A DNA stretch of 64,000 bases from Hydrogenophaga flava NBRC 102514 (GTDB lineage Bacteria > Pseudomonadota > Gammaproteobacteria > Burkholderiales > Burkholderiaceae_C): the NCBI RefSeq assembly GCF_001571145.1, contig NZ_BCTF01000002.1, forward strand, positions 186,001 to 250,000, given 5' to 3'. The notes beneath the pieces are model-generated. The model saw nothing but the letters and a program-made list of their open reading frames with translations, was not told the origin of the DNA and ran no database searches. Of the stretch, positions 1 to 9,674 are shown in pieces. Within the stretch, counting starts at the first letter, position 1; every line of letters begins with the position of its first letter. The position numbers and the translations under genes are program-made.

Positions 1-361
1 TGCCGATGTCCGAGAACACCTCGGGCGTGGCCAGCAGCGGCAGCGGCGTCTTGCGCTCGCGCAGCATCAGCAGGCCGGTGACGTGGTCGATCTGCGCGTC
101 CATCAGCAGCACGGCGGCGATACCGCTGTCGCGGATGGCGCGGGCGGGCTGCAGCTCCGGGTTGTCGCGGATCTGCGTGAGGATGTCGGGTGAGGCGTTG
201 ACCAGCAGCCAGTCCTGGCCGTTGTCACTTACCGCAATCGACGACTGGGTGCGGGCGCGCGCCTTGAGCGTGCCGCGGCGCAGGCCGCTGCAGTTGGGGC
301 AGTTGCAGTTCCACTGCGGGAAACCGCCACCGGCGGAAGAACCAAGAACGCGGATGCGCAT
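1..361 (-). CDS. pqqB: PqqB, PQQ biosynthesis protein (partial, C-terminus beyond window edge)
   Basis: Only the first 120 codons are present; the gene runs off the left edge. The N-terminus [19 protein letters not shown] followed by a CNCPNC pair is the PqqB signature. PqqB belongs to the metallo-beta-lactamase fold and acts late in pyrroloquinoline quinone synthesis, probably as a hydroxylase. The conserved stretch [11 protein letters not shown], which replaces the normal HxHxDH metal motif in this family, is visible near residue 92. It lies 72 nt downstream of pqqA in the same direction, the usual pqqAB order, so pqqCDE are expected further left. The ATG at 361 gives the canonical N-terminus. 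Confidence 0.95.
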   Translation of the reverse strand, partial: MRIRVLGSSAGGGFPQWNCNCPNCSGLRRGTLKARARTQSSIAVSDNGQDWLLVNASPDILTQIRDNPELQPARAIRDSGIAAVLLMDAQIDHVTGLLMLRERKTPLPLLATPEVFSDIG

Positions 362-433
362 AGACTGGATTGGGAAGAAAAAAGGCGCACGTGTGGGAGC
401 ACCCGTGCGCCTGAGGTCGCTCGTCGCCGGTGG

Positions 434-508
434 TCAGCGGTTGGCGATGTACATCGTGATTTCAAAACCGAAACGCAGGTCGGTGAAGGCGGGGGTTGTC
501 CACTGCAT
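434..508 (-). CDS. pqqA: PqqA, PQQ precursor peptide
   Basis: A 24-residue peptide beginning MQWTTPAFTDLRFGFEIT and ending MYIANR. The Glu-x3-Tyr pair (E16 and Y20) that PqqE crosslinks to build PQQ is present in its conserved setting FGFEITMY. A good ribosome binding site, GGAGA, lies 8 nt before the ATG. It is the first gene of the pqqAB unit. Genes this short are often missed by automatic callers. Confidence 0.95.
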   Translation of the reverse strand: MQWTTPAFTDLRFGFEITMYIANR

Positions 509-584
509 GTCTTGTCTCCAGTTGGGGTTGGCATGAATCGTGACTGCTGACCTGCCTGCACTGTTGCAGTTCAAGCCGCACCCG

Positions 585-1646
585 ATGATCAGCAAAAACG
601 ATGCCACCGGACAAGGCCCCTGGCGACGCCAGCGCGACTTTGACGTCGGGTCGCCGCACCGCATGGCTTGGCACCTGGGTGGAAACCCTGAGGGCGAGCC
701 CTGGCTGCTGATACACGGCGGTCCGGGCAGCGGTGCGAACCCGGGCCTGCTGGCGCCGCTGGATCTGCACCGGCAGCGCGCGATTGCGCCCGACCAGCGC
801 GGCAGCGGCGGCAGCCGCCCGCGCGGCAGCACGCTGCGCAACCACACGGCGGCGCTGGTGTCGGACCTCGAAGCCCTGAGGCGCCACCTGGACCTGGAGC
901 GCTGGTCGCTGCTGGCCGGTTCGTGGGGCACGGTGCTCGCGCTGGCCTACGCGCAGGCCCATCCGCAGCGGGTGCAGCGGCTGGTGCTGCGCGGGGCCTT
1001 TGCGCTGTCGCGGCGCGAGATCGGTGGTCTGCTGCAGGGCGTGGCATCAGGGAAGACCCTGAGTGTTCCTGGGGCCGTCTGGCCTGCCTCGCGCAGCGTG
1101 GCACTGCCCGCGCTGCTGGCCCGTCTGCGCCAGTTGCTCCAATCCGGTACACCCGCTGTTGCAGGTCTGCGCGCGGCGCGGCGCTGGGCCCTGCTCGAAT
1201 CGCGCGCGGCGGCCCGTGGCATGTGGCGCGCGCTGCTCCGTACCGAACGGCCCGCGGCTGGGGCCCGTGCGGTCTGGGCCAGCCAGCGGCGGCGCGAGCG
1301 GCGTCTGGCGGCCGGGTTCCAGCGCAGGGGCGACCGCGCCGACCGCACGGACCGGGCGCTGCGGCGCAAGTTCAGCATCCAGTCGCACTACCTGTTGCGG
1401 CGCGGCTTTGTGCGTCCGGGTGGCCTGGACCGGGCGGTGCGCGGGCTCGCGCTTGCGGGTGTGCCGGTGAACTGGGTGCACGGTGCGTTCGACGCGGTGT
1501 GCCCGCCGCGGAACAGCCGGCGCTGGCAGGCGCTGATGGAGCGCCTGTCGCCCGGTCTGTCGTCGCTCACGCTCACCCGGGCCGGCCATCTGGGGCACGA
1601 GCCACAGACGCTGGCGGCGCTGCGCGAGAAAGTGAGGCGGTCGTGA
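585..1646 (+). CDS. Proline iminopeptidase-like alpha/beta hydrolase
   Basis: About 353 residues from the ATG; a GTG at 540 in the same frame is an alternative start but would leave only 31 bp to divergent pqqA. The proline iminopeptidase (S33) pattern is clear: oxyanion motif HGGPGSG, then DQRGSGGS, the nucleophile elbow AGSWGT (Ser at about residue 113), a late Asp in GAFDAVCPP and a His in AGHLGHE. The middle cap region is unusually rich in Arg and Ala. It is divergent from pqqA and directly followed by the metallohydrolase gene (8 nt between them), which puts it in a PQQ/quinoprotein context. A role in cleaving the PqqA peptide is conceivable but is inference; peptide substrates are likely from the family. 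Confidence 0.75.
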   Translation: MISKNDATGQGPWRRQRDFDVGSPHRMAWHLGGNPEGEPWLLIHGGPGSGANPGLLAPLDLHRQRAIAPDQRGSGGSRPRGSTLRNHTAALVSDLEALRRHLDLERWSLLAGSWGTVLALAYAQAHPQRVQRLVLRGAFALSRREIGGLLQGVASGKTLSVPGAVWPASRSVALPALLARLRQLLQSGTPAVAGLRAARRWALLESRAAARGMWRALLRTERPAAGARAVWASQRRRERRLAAGFQRRGDRADRTDRALRRKFSIQSHYLLRRGFVRPGGLDRAVRGLALAGVPVNWVHGAFDAVCPPRNSRRWQALMERLSPGLSSLTLTRAGHLGHEPQTLAALREKVRRS

Positions 1647-1654
1647 CGGTTGGC

Positions 1655-2647
1655 ATGAAGGCGTGGTGTCGCCGGGCGCTGGCCGCGCTGCTGCTGGGGC
1701 AGGCGGTGTCTGTGCTGGCGGCCACGGATTGCAGCAGCCTGGAACCCGTGCCCTGGCGCGCCGTGGCGCCGGGCGCCTGGGTCTGGCTGCCGCCGGACGG
1801 AGGCGATGTGTCACCCGCCAACGCCGGCCACGTGGTGCCCACCAGCGTGCTGGTGTCGGGGCGCCAGGCGCTGGTGATCGACCCCGGGCCCAGCCACCGG
1901 CACGGCGAGCGTGTGCGGCGTTCGCTGGCCTGCCGCTTTGGCGCGCAGGTGCGCTGGATCGTCAACACCCATGCGCATTCCGAGAACGTGCTGGCCAACT
2001 CGGCGTTTGCCGCGGACGTTGCGGCCGGGCGCACGCAGATACTCGCGACCGCCCCGACCCGCGAAGGCATGGCGCTGCGCTGCCCGGACTGCCTGGCGAG
2101 CCTCACGCAGCGTGTGGGCGAAGGGGCAATGGCCGGCACGCGCATCGTGCTGCCCACGCGCACGCTGTCCGAAGGCGAGGTGCTGCGCCTGGGCCGCTGG
2201 CGGCTGCGCGTGATGCGGGTGGAGCATGCGCACACCGAGGGCGATCTGGTGCTGTGGGATGCGCAGCACCGCGTGCTGTGGGCCGGTGGGCTGGTGTACC
2301 AGGGCCGTGTGCCGGAACTGGCACAAGGCCACCTGGACGGCTGGATCGCGGCGCTGGACCGCCTGCAGGCCCTGGGTCCCAGGCAGGTGATCGCCACCGC
2401 ATGGTCGGTGGCCGACGGATCGGCAGGGCCTTCCGCACTGCAGGACACCCGCGCCTACCTCGCCGCGCTGCGCGAGAAGACCCTGCAGGCCATGGACGCC
2501 GGCGCCCAGCCGCAGGAAATCGACCGCGTCGCCTTGCCCGCCTTCCGCTCCTGGGCGGGCTACGAGGCGCGGCACGGCTTCAACGTGCTTCGCGCCTGGC
2601 GCGAACTGGAGCCGGTGTGGATGGACCAGGCGAAACCCGCCAGATGA
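1655..2647 (+). CDS. Quinoprotein relay system zinc metallohydrolase (SoxH-like)
   Basis: A secreted metallo-beta-lactamase-fold protein of about 330 residues. The start MKAWCRR gives a signal peptide ending near VSVLA. The fold is recognised from LVIDPGPSH, NTHAHSENVLAN, HAHTEGDLVLWD and GGLVYQGR. It matches the SoxH-related proteins that accompany PQQ dehydrogenases and cytochrome c-550, whose exact reaction is unknown. The usual HxHxDH metal motif reads H-A-H-S-E-N here, so the second metal ligands differ from textbook enzymes. A GTG at 1643 is an upstream alternative start that overlaps the previous stop codon. Confidence 0.78.
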   Translation: MKAWCRRALAALLLGQAVSVLAATDCSSLEPVPWRAVAPGAWVWLPPDGGDVSPANAGHVVPTSVLVSGRQALVIDPGPSHRHGERVRRSLACRFGAQVRWIVNTHAHSENVLANSAFAADVAAGRTQILATAPTREGMALRCPDCLASLTQRVGEGAMAGTRIVLPTRTLSEGEVLRLGRWRLRVMRVEHAHTEGDLVLWDAQHRVLWAGGLVYQGRVPELAQGHLDGWIAALDRLQALGPRQVIATAWSVADGSAGPSALQDTRAYLAALREKTLQAMDAGAQPQEIDRVALPAFRSWAGYEARHGFNVLRAWRELEPVWMDQAKPAR

Positions 2648-2664
2648 TCCAGCGGCGCAGGGGG

Positions 2665-4821
<2,157 letters not shown>

Positions 4822-4947
4822 GTGATTTTCTTCATATCTGTGCCACGAATCAACAGTGGGAAATCCCTGAATGAAACAAGCTGTGGCGGGTGCCTCCTTC
4901 CGGTACATAGCAAGTCCCCGGCCAGCCCGCTGCGGCCCGGTGTGCCC

Positions 4948-5003
4948 GTTCGGAATGGGACAGTGGTGGGGGTGTGGGACAACGGGGTGGTTCAATTTGG
5001 AAC
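4948..5003. promoter_or_regulatory. Putative activator-binding sites upstream of pedF
   Basis: Two 14-bp elements of the form GTTCNNNNTGGRAC begin at 4948 (GTTCGGAATGGGAC) and 4990 (GTTCAATTTGGAAC). The second is an inverted repeat of GTTC/GAAC. They are 42 bp apart, four helical turns, and lie 57-112 bp upstream of the -24 box. A third partial copy with the half TGGGAC ends at 4980. Position and spacing fit enhancer sites for the divergent AcoR-type regulator. The rest of the 299-bp intergenic region shows no gene. Confidence 0.45.
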
Positions 5004-5058
5004 ACATGGGCGTTGCAATCGGGTCAGGATGCGGGTGGCACAAGGGCGGTTCTTTTTG

Positions 5059-5074
5059 TGGCCCGCTTATTGCT
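5059..5074 (+). promoter_or_regulatory. Sigma-54 (-24/-12) promoter of pedF
   Basis: The sequence TGGCCCGCTTATTGCT matches the sigma-54 consensus TGGCACG-N4-TTGCW, with GG at 5060-5061 and GC at 5072-5073 separated by exactly 10 nt. Transcription would begin near 5085, leaving a 5' leader of about 36 nt with the ribosome site CTGGAGAC before the pedF ATG at 5121. Confidence 0.75.
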
Positions 5075-5120
5075 GACCGGGTGTCAGAAGCCTCTTTTTT
5101 CTGAACCTGGAGACAAGCCC

Positions 5121-5606
5121 ATGAACATCCGTTTTTCCCTCGCATCCCGACGCGCCGTCGCCCTGCTGCTGGCCGGCCTGACCGCCACCGCGGTGTACGC
5201 CCACGGCGACGTGGTCCCGCAGGCCGTGGACACCAGCACCCTGCCTCAGCTGGGTGCCAAGTGGCTCGATGCCAACCCCTACAACGAGCAGAGCCCGGCC
5301 CGCAAGGAAGCGCTGCGCATCGGCACTTCGGCCTACAACCAGAACTGCGCCCGCTGCCACGGCCTGGAAGCCATCTCCGGCGGCATCTCGCCCGACCTGC
5401 GCAAGATGGACAGCGACTGCTCCGGCCTGGCCGACGCGGCCAAGAAGGCCTCCTGCATGAAGGAGATGGACGACTACTTCATCTCCACCGTGCGCCGCGG
5501 CCGCGTGCGCGACGGGCGCGTCTACATGCCGCCGTTCGAAGGCACGCTGACACAGGAAGCGATCTGGACCATCCGCACCTACATCGAGACCCGTCGCGAA
5601 CCCTGA
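5121..5606 (+). CDS. pedF: Cytochrome c-550 PedF
   Basis: 161 residues: signal peptide ending near TAVYA, then a single heme c domain with NCARCHGLEAISGG (CxxCH at about residue 77), a distal cysteine pair around DSDCSGL and ASCMKEM, and the methionine ligand probably in VYMPPFEG. The pattern matches the PedF family, periplasmic electron acceptors for PQQ-dependent alcohol dehydrogenases. It is transcribed from the sigma-54 promoter at 5059 and followed by the binding-protein gene 53 nt later, presumably one operon. The alcohol dehydrogenase itself is not in this window. Confidence 0.9.
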   Translation: MNIRFSLASRRAVALLLAGLTATAVYAHGDVVPQAVDTSTLPQLGAKWLDANPYNEQSPARKEALRIGTSAYNQNCARCHGLEAISGGISPDLRKMDSDCSGLADAAKKASCMKEMDDYFISTVRRGRVRDGRVYMPPFEGTLTQEAIWTIRTYIETRREP

Positions 5607-5659
5607 GCCCGGGCCATCGGCCGGGCCGTCAGCCACAACATCACAGAGAGACAAGACCC

Positions 5660-6550
5660 ATGACCGATTCCACACAGAAGCTTTCCAGGGGCCTGCGCCG
5701 CCGCGAAGCCCTGGCGCTGCTGCCGGCCGCGCTGGCCATGCCCTGGCCGGTGCTGGCGCAGACCGACCTGAGCGACCTGGCGCGCATCCGCGCGAACGGG
5801 GCGCTCAAGGTCGCGGTGTACAAGGACAACGCGCCGTTCTCCAGCGGCCCGGCCACGGACATGACCGGTCTGGACGTGTCGCTGGCCGAGGGGCTGGCCC
5901 GGCAGATGAACCTCAAGCTCTCGCTGCTGCCGTTCGACGCGGGCGAGAACATGAACGACGACCTGCGCAACATGGTCTGGCGAGGCCACTACCTGGGCTA
6001 CGGCCCGGCCGACGTGATGCTGCAGGTGCCAGCCGACCGCTTCCTGGCCAACGGCAATCCGCAGGTGACGATCATGGCGCCCTACATGCGCCAGTCGAAT
6101 GTGCTGCTGCACGACAGCCGGCGCCTGGCCTCGGCCGCCACGCCCGAAGACCTCAAGGGCCTGCCGCTGGCGGCCGAGCGCGGCGCGGGCGCGGCCAGCG
6201 TGCTCATGGGCTATGGCGGTGGCCTGCTGCGCAACCAGGTGTCGATCTACCCCTCGGGCGTCGAGGCCGCGCAGGCGGTGATCGACGGCAAGGCCGCGGG
6301 CGCGTTCGTGCTGCGGGCGCAGGCCGAAGCCGCGCTGTTCCAGCGCAAGGCCTCGGTGGAGCAGTTCCCGCTGTCCAAGCTCAACTTCAACAACGGCATC
6401 GCCGACACCGGCTGGCCGGTGGGCATGGCGATCAAGGCCGCCCACAAGGACCTGGCGGCCGCGCTGGACACAGCGATGAAATCGCTGCGCGAGAGCGGTG
6501 AGCTGCTGGCCATGTTCAAGCAGCACGGCTTGACCCTCACGGCTCCTTGA
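5660..6550 (+). CDS. Quinoprotein dehydrogenase-associated periplasmic binding protein
   Basis: 296 residues of the family-3 extracellular solute-binding fold. The N-terminus has an RRRE twin-arginine-like segment followed by a hydrophobic stretch ending PVLAQ, so export by Sec or Tat is likely. Motifs typical of the group are LKVAVYKDNAPFS, GLDVSLAEGLARQM and LPLAAERGAGAA. These proteins recur beside PedF and PQQ dehydrogenases without a permease; whether they bind the alcohol, the cofactor or a metal is not established. The ribosome site is AGAGA 9 nt before the ATG. It converges on the next regulator. Confidence 0.82.
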   Translation: MTDSTQKLSRGLRRREALALLPAALAMPWPVLAQTDLSDLARIRANGALKVAVYKDNAPFSSGPATDMTGLDVSLAEGLARQMNLKLSLLPFDAGENMNDDLRNMVWRGHYLGYGPADVMLQVPADRFLANGNPQVTIMAPYMRQSNVLLHDSRRLASAATPEDLKGLPLAAERGAGAASVLMGYGGGLLRNQVSIYPSGVEAAQAVIDGKAAGAFVLRAQAEAALFQRKASVEQFPLSKLNFNNGIADTGWPVGMAIKAAHKDLAAALDTAMKSLRESGELLAMFKQHGLTLTAP

Positions 6551-6596
6551 GGGCAACGCAGCCGGAGCTCGTGCCCCAAGTCCAGTCGCCCCGTGG

Positions 6597-6668
6597 GACC
6601 GGCTTTGCCGGACCACAGGGGCGGTCCCCCCGCGAAGCAGGGGGGAAGCCGCGCAGCGGCGCAGGGGG
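6597..6668. repeat. GC-rich palindromic intergenic element, copy 1
   Basis: The gap between two convergent genes holds nested inverted repeats: CCGGCTTTGCCGG at 6599-6611, six C at 6626-6631 facing six G at 6640-6645 across GCGAAGCA, then CCGCGCAGCGG. The same arrangement occurs at 39560-39628, also between convergent genes. It may act as a bidirectional terminator or be a REP-type element. Confidence 0.55.
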
Positions 6669-6669
6669 G

Positions 6670-7776
6670 TTACTTCTTTTTCGTCAACTTGCGGTAGACG
6701 GTTGCGCGGCTGATGCCCAGCGCGCGGGCCGCTTCCATCACGTTGCCGCGGGCGTCTTCCACCGCGCGGCGGATCAGGGCGGCTTCCACGTCCTTGAGCG
6801 GCACGCTGTGGCTGGCCGGGCGCGGCGAGCCGGAGACCCGGCCCGGTCCCTGGGCCAGCAGCTGCAGCCGCAGGCCAGACCACAGCGGCACCTCGAAGGC
6901 GGGACGCTGCCCGCGGGCAGCGTCGAACAGGCTGTCGGTGGGCACCGCGAAGACTTCGCTGCAGTGCATCGCGCCCTGCTGCGGCATGAGGCCCAGCATG
7001 TCGGAGGCGGCGCGGTTGGCGCCGGTGATGCGGCCGTCGTCGTCCACACACACCAGGCCGTCGTTGTCGTCGCCCAGCACGCGGCCCGGCCAGTTCAGGC
7101 GCAGCAGCATGCGGTGCGGGCGCGAGGTGGTGAGCGCGTTCTCGATGCTGCGCGCCGACTGCGTCACCAGGTGCTTGAGGGCGGGTTGTTCCGCCACGTC
7201 GATGCCGGTGAGGTCCAGCATGCCGACGCAGTGGCCGTCCGGCCCCCAGATCGGCGCACCAGCGCAGCTGAAGGCGCCGTTGTCGTGGAAGAAGTGTTCG
7301 CCGCGGTGCAGCCACACGGGCTCGTGGTCGGTCAGCGTGGTGCCGATGGCGGTGGTGCCGACGGCCCGCTCGGAGAGGTCGACCCCCACGCGCGCGATGG
7401 CCGCGGCCCGCGGGTTGTTGCGGTCGACCGGGCCGTCCACGTCGATCACCGTGCCGCGCGCGTCGGTCAGGATGGCGAAGTAGCGGGTGTGCACCATCGC
7501 TCGCGAGAGCGACCGGATCACCGGCGCGGCGGCCTGGATCAGGGGCTGGCTCGCTTCAAGCGCCTGGCGCACGGAACCGGCCGACACCGGCTCGAAGGCC
7601 ACGCGCTGGTGCGGGTCCTGTCCCATGGCCAGACAGCGCCGCCAGGAGCGCTCGATGGGTGCGGCCAGCCAGGGTGAGGGGGCGCTGTCGCGCGCCTCCA
7701 GCACCGACAGGCGTGCACGTTCGATCAGGGCCAGACGCTGGTCAGGGAGCAGGGGGGCATGGACGGTGGTGGTCAC
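6670..7776 (-). CDS. AcoR-like regulator lacking the sigma-54 ATPase domain
   Basis: About 368 residues from a GTG start. The N-terminus resembles AcoR (RLSVLEARDS, APIERSWRRC), with a GAF sensor about 85-215 containing GTTAIGTTL and a PAS-like segment about 225-300 (VCVDDDGRITGANRAA). Residue 300 then leads within 25 residues into the Fis helix-turn-helix (ARALGISRATVYRK). Walker A, GAFTGA and Walker B are all absent, so it cannot remodel sigma-54 holoenzyme itself. A palindrome 33 bp upstream of its start recurs before the hydroxylase and AOR operons, so it probably regulates those genes and itself. The GTG at 7776 is the best start; longer versions run into xdhC. Confidence 0.82.
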   Translation of the reverse strand: MTTTVHAPLLPDQRLALIERARLSVLEARDSAPSPWLAAPIERSWRRCLAMGQDPHQRVAFEPVSAGSVRQALEASQPLIQAAAPVIRSLSRAMVHTRYFAILTDARGTVIDVDGPVDRNNPRAAAIARVGVDLSERAVGTTAIGTTLTDHEPVWLHRGEHFFHDNGAFSCAGAPIWGPDGHCVGMLDLTGIDVAEQPALKHLVTQSARSIENALTTSRPHRMLLRLNWPGRVLGDDNDGLVCVDDDGRITGANRAASDMLGLMPQQGAMHCSEVFAVPTDSLFDAARGQRPAFEVPLWSGLRLQLLAQGPGRVSGSPRPASHSVPLKDVEAALIRRAVEDARGNVMEAARALGISRATVYRKLTKKK

Positions 7777-7809
7777 ATTGGCCTCGGCGTTCGTGGGCGG
7801 AACAACAGT

Positions 7810-7824
7810 GTTGCAGATTGAGAC
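7810..7824 (-). promoter_or_regulatory. Putative operator site A (regulator's own promoter)
   Basis: On the minus strand this reads GTCTCAATCTGCAAC. It matches 12 of 15 bases of the perfect palindrome at 15829 and lies 33 bp before the GTG of the AAA-less regulator, a position fitting autoregulation. Confidence 0.5.
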
Positions 7825-7909
7825 AGCGCCCGGGAAGGCCCCCGGACAATGCACCTCTTTTGCAGTCAACCGCAAGTCACATGCCACGCCGCGGCCGGGA
7901 CGGCGGCGC

Positions 7910-8983
7910 TCAGGCCACGCGCGACGCGCTGAAGCAGACGGCGCCGCCTTCGTCCGCGCTGCGGGGCTGGAGCTGGTCCTTGGCCGGGCCGACCTGGGCA
8001 TCGCGCGGCAGCGCCACGCCGTTCTTCACCGCCAGCACCTCGGCCATGATGCTGACCGCAATTTCCGACGGCATCTTGCTGCCAATGTAGATGCCGATGG
8101 GGCCGCGCATCGCGGCCAGGCTCTCTTCGGTCTGGTCGAAGTGTTCGATCATGCGCGCGCGCCGGGCCTCGTTGTTGCGGCGCGAGCCGATGGCGCCGAC
8201 GTAGAAGGCCTCGGTGCCCAGGGCTTCGAGCAGGGCCAGGTCGTCCAGCTTGGGGTCGTGCGTGAGCGCGATGACGCAGGTGCGGCGGTCGACACCGAAG
8301 GCCTGCACCACGTCGTCGGGCATGCCGGTGAGCAGCTTGGCGCCGGGCACGTTCCAGCTGCCGCGGTACTCCTCGCGCGGGTCGCAGACCGAGACCGAGA
8401 AGCCGCAGAAGATCGCCATGGTCGAGAGGTACTCGGCCAGCTGGCCGGCGCCGATCAGCAGCATGCGGTATTCGGGCCCGAAGGTGTTGCGCAGCACGCG
8501 CCCGTCGTCGCTCAGCGCCTCGGGCCGCTCGCAGGGCGTGACCGTGACCCGGCCGGTGGCCAGGTCGGTGCTGCGCTGCATCAGCCGCCCCTCGCCCAGC
8601 GCGGTCACCAGCGCCGCCAGTGCGTCGGTGTCGGGGTTGAACTCCAGCATCAGTTCCAGCGTGCCGCCGCAGGGCAGGCCGAAGCGGTGGGCCTCGTCGG
8701 CGCTGACGCCGTACTTCACCCGCTCGGGCGGTCCGTCCGGGATGTCGTGGGTGGCCGGGCCGGCCGCACCGGCCGCGCGGCGGTAGCGGTAGATCAGGTC
8801 GTCCTCGATGCAGCCGCCCGAGACCGAACCGATCACGGCGCCGGTCTCGCACAGCGCCATGATCGAGCCGACCGGGCGGGGCGAAGACCCCCAGGTGCGG
8901 ATCACCGTGGCCAGCAGCGCGCGCTGCCCTTGCTGGCGCCACTGCAGCAGCTGCCGCAGCACCGTGATGTCGAGGTTTTCCAT
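7910..8983 (-). CDS. XdhC/CoxF-family molybdenum cofactor maturation protein
   Basis: 357 residues: an N-terminal XdhC/CoxI domain (VIRTWGSSPRPVGSIMA, GSVSGGCIEDDLI, GLPCGGTLELML) and a C-terminal Rossmann domain (LLIGAGQLAEYLS, VCDPREEY, VGAIGSRRNNEAR). This family inserts and sulfurates the molybdopterin cytosine dinucleotide cofactor of xanthine and aldehyde oxidases. It is the last gene of the minus-strand series that starts with the 2Fe-2S subunit at 15533, so its client is almost certainly that hydroxylase. The ATG at 8983 fits the family start MENLDITVL. Confidence 0.88.
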   Translation of the reverse strand: MENLDITVLRQLLQWRQQGQRALLATVIRTWGSSPRPVGSIMALCETGAVIGSVSGGCIEDDLIYRYRRAAGAAGPATHDIPDGPPERVKYGVSADEAHRFGLPCGGTLELMLEFNPDTDALAALVTALGEGRLMQRSTDLATGRVTVTPCERPEALSDDGRVLRNTFGPEYRMLLIGAGQLAEYLSTMAIFCGFSVSVCDPREEYRGSWNVPGAKLLTGMPDDVVQAFGVDRRTCVIALTHDPKLDDLALLEALGTEAFYVGAIGSRRNNEARRARMIEHFDQTEESLAAMRGPIGIYIGSKMPSEIAVSIMAEVLAVKNGVALPRDAQVGPAKDQLQPRSADEGGAVCFSASRVA

Positions 8984-9024
8984 GGCTTCTCCAGTACAGG
9001 CGGCAATTGTGAGCGGAGCAGGCC

Positions 9025-9633
9025 TCAGCGGCTGAACCACCACAGGGCCAGCAGCACGACACCACCCGCGATCCAGACCCAGGTGGGAATGCCCCCCCCG
9101 CTGGGGGCAGTGGTCTCGGCCACGGCCACCGGTGCCTCGCCCGCCGCAGCGGCCTGCGCCGCGGCATCGCGTGCGGCGTAGGCCTCGGGGTGGGCCTGCT
9201 GCATGGCTTCGTCGAAGCGCTTGAAGAAGTCTTCGGCCATCGACTTGGCAGTGCCGTCGATCAGGCGCTGGCCCAGCTGCGCCACCTTGCCGCCGACGGT
9301 GGCGTGCACGGTGTAGTCCAGCGTGCAGCCGCTGCCGTCGGGCGTGAGCTTGACCGCAGCGGTGCCTTTGCCGAAGCCGGCCACGCCGCCCTGGCCTTCG
9401 AAATTGATCTTGTAGGACTCGGGCGCGACGATGTCCGAGAGCAGGATCTTGCCGGCGAACTTGGCCGCCACCGGCCCGATCTTGACCGCCATGCCCACCG
9501 CGTACTGGTTCTCGCCCGTGGCCTCGACCTTGTCGCAGCCGGGGATGCAGGCCTTGAGCACGGCGGGGTCGTTGAGTGCGTCCCAGGCCTGCTGCTGGGT
9601 GACGGCCAGGGAGCGGTTGCCTTGCATGTCCAT
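9025..9633 (-). CDS. coxG: CoxG-like SRPBCC protein with C-terminal membrane anchor
   Basis: 202 residues. Residues 1-145 form the CoxG carbon monoxide dehydrogenase subunit G fold of the SRPBCC superfamily (VTQQQAWDALNDP, AVGMAVKIGPVAAKF, GFGKGTAAVKL). A low-complexity alanine-rich linker follows, and the last 20 residues (WVWIAGGVVLLALWW) make one transmembrane helix. CoxG in Oligotropha attaches the soluble dehydrogenase to the inner membrane. Here it sits between the CoxE and XdhC genes, so it probably tethers the hydroxylase to the respiratory chain. Confidence 0.85.
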   Translation of the reverse strand: MDMQGNRSLAVTQQQAWDALNDPAVLKACIPGCDKVEATGENQYAVGMAVKIGPVAAKFAGKILLSDIVAPESYKINFEGQGGVAGFGKGTAAVKLTPDGSGCTLDYTVHATVGGKVAQLGQRLIDGTAKSMAEDFFKRFDEAMQQAHPEAYAARDAAAQAAAAGEAPVAVAETTAPSGGGIPTWVWIAGGVVLLALWWFSR

Positions 9634-9674
9634 GGTGGTGTGTCCTCTTTCTTGTGGGAGTCTGAATGAAGGGG

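Noticed and set aside
585..1646. Pseudogene status for the iminopeptidase-like gene because of its Arg/Ala-rich middle
   Set aside because: The frame is uninterrupted and all three catalytic motifs are in place; the middle is the variable cap region.
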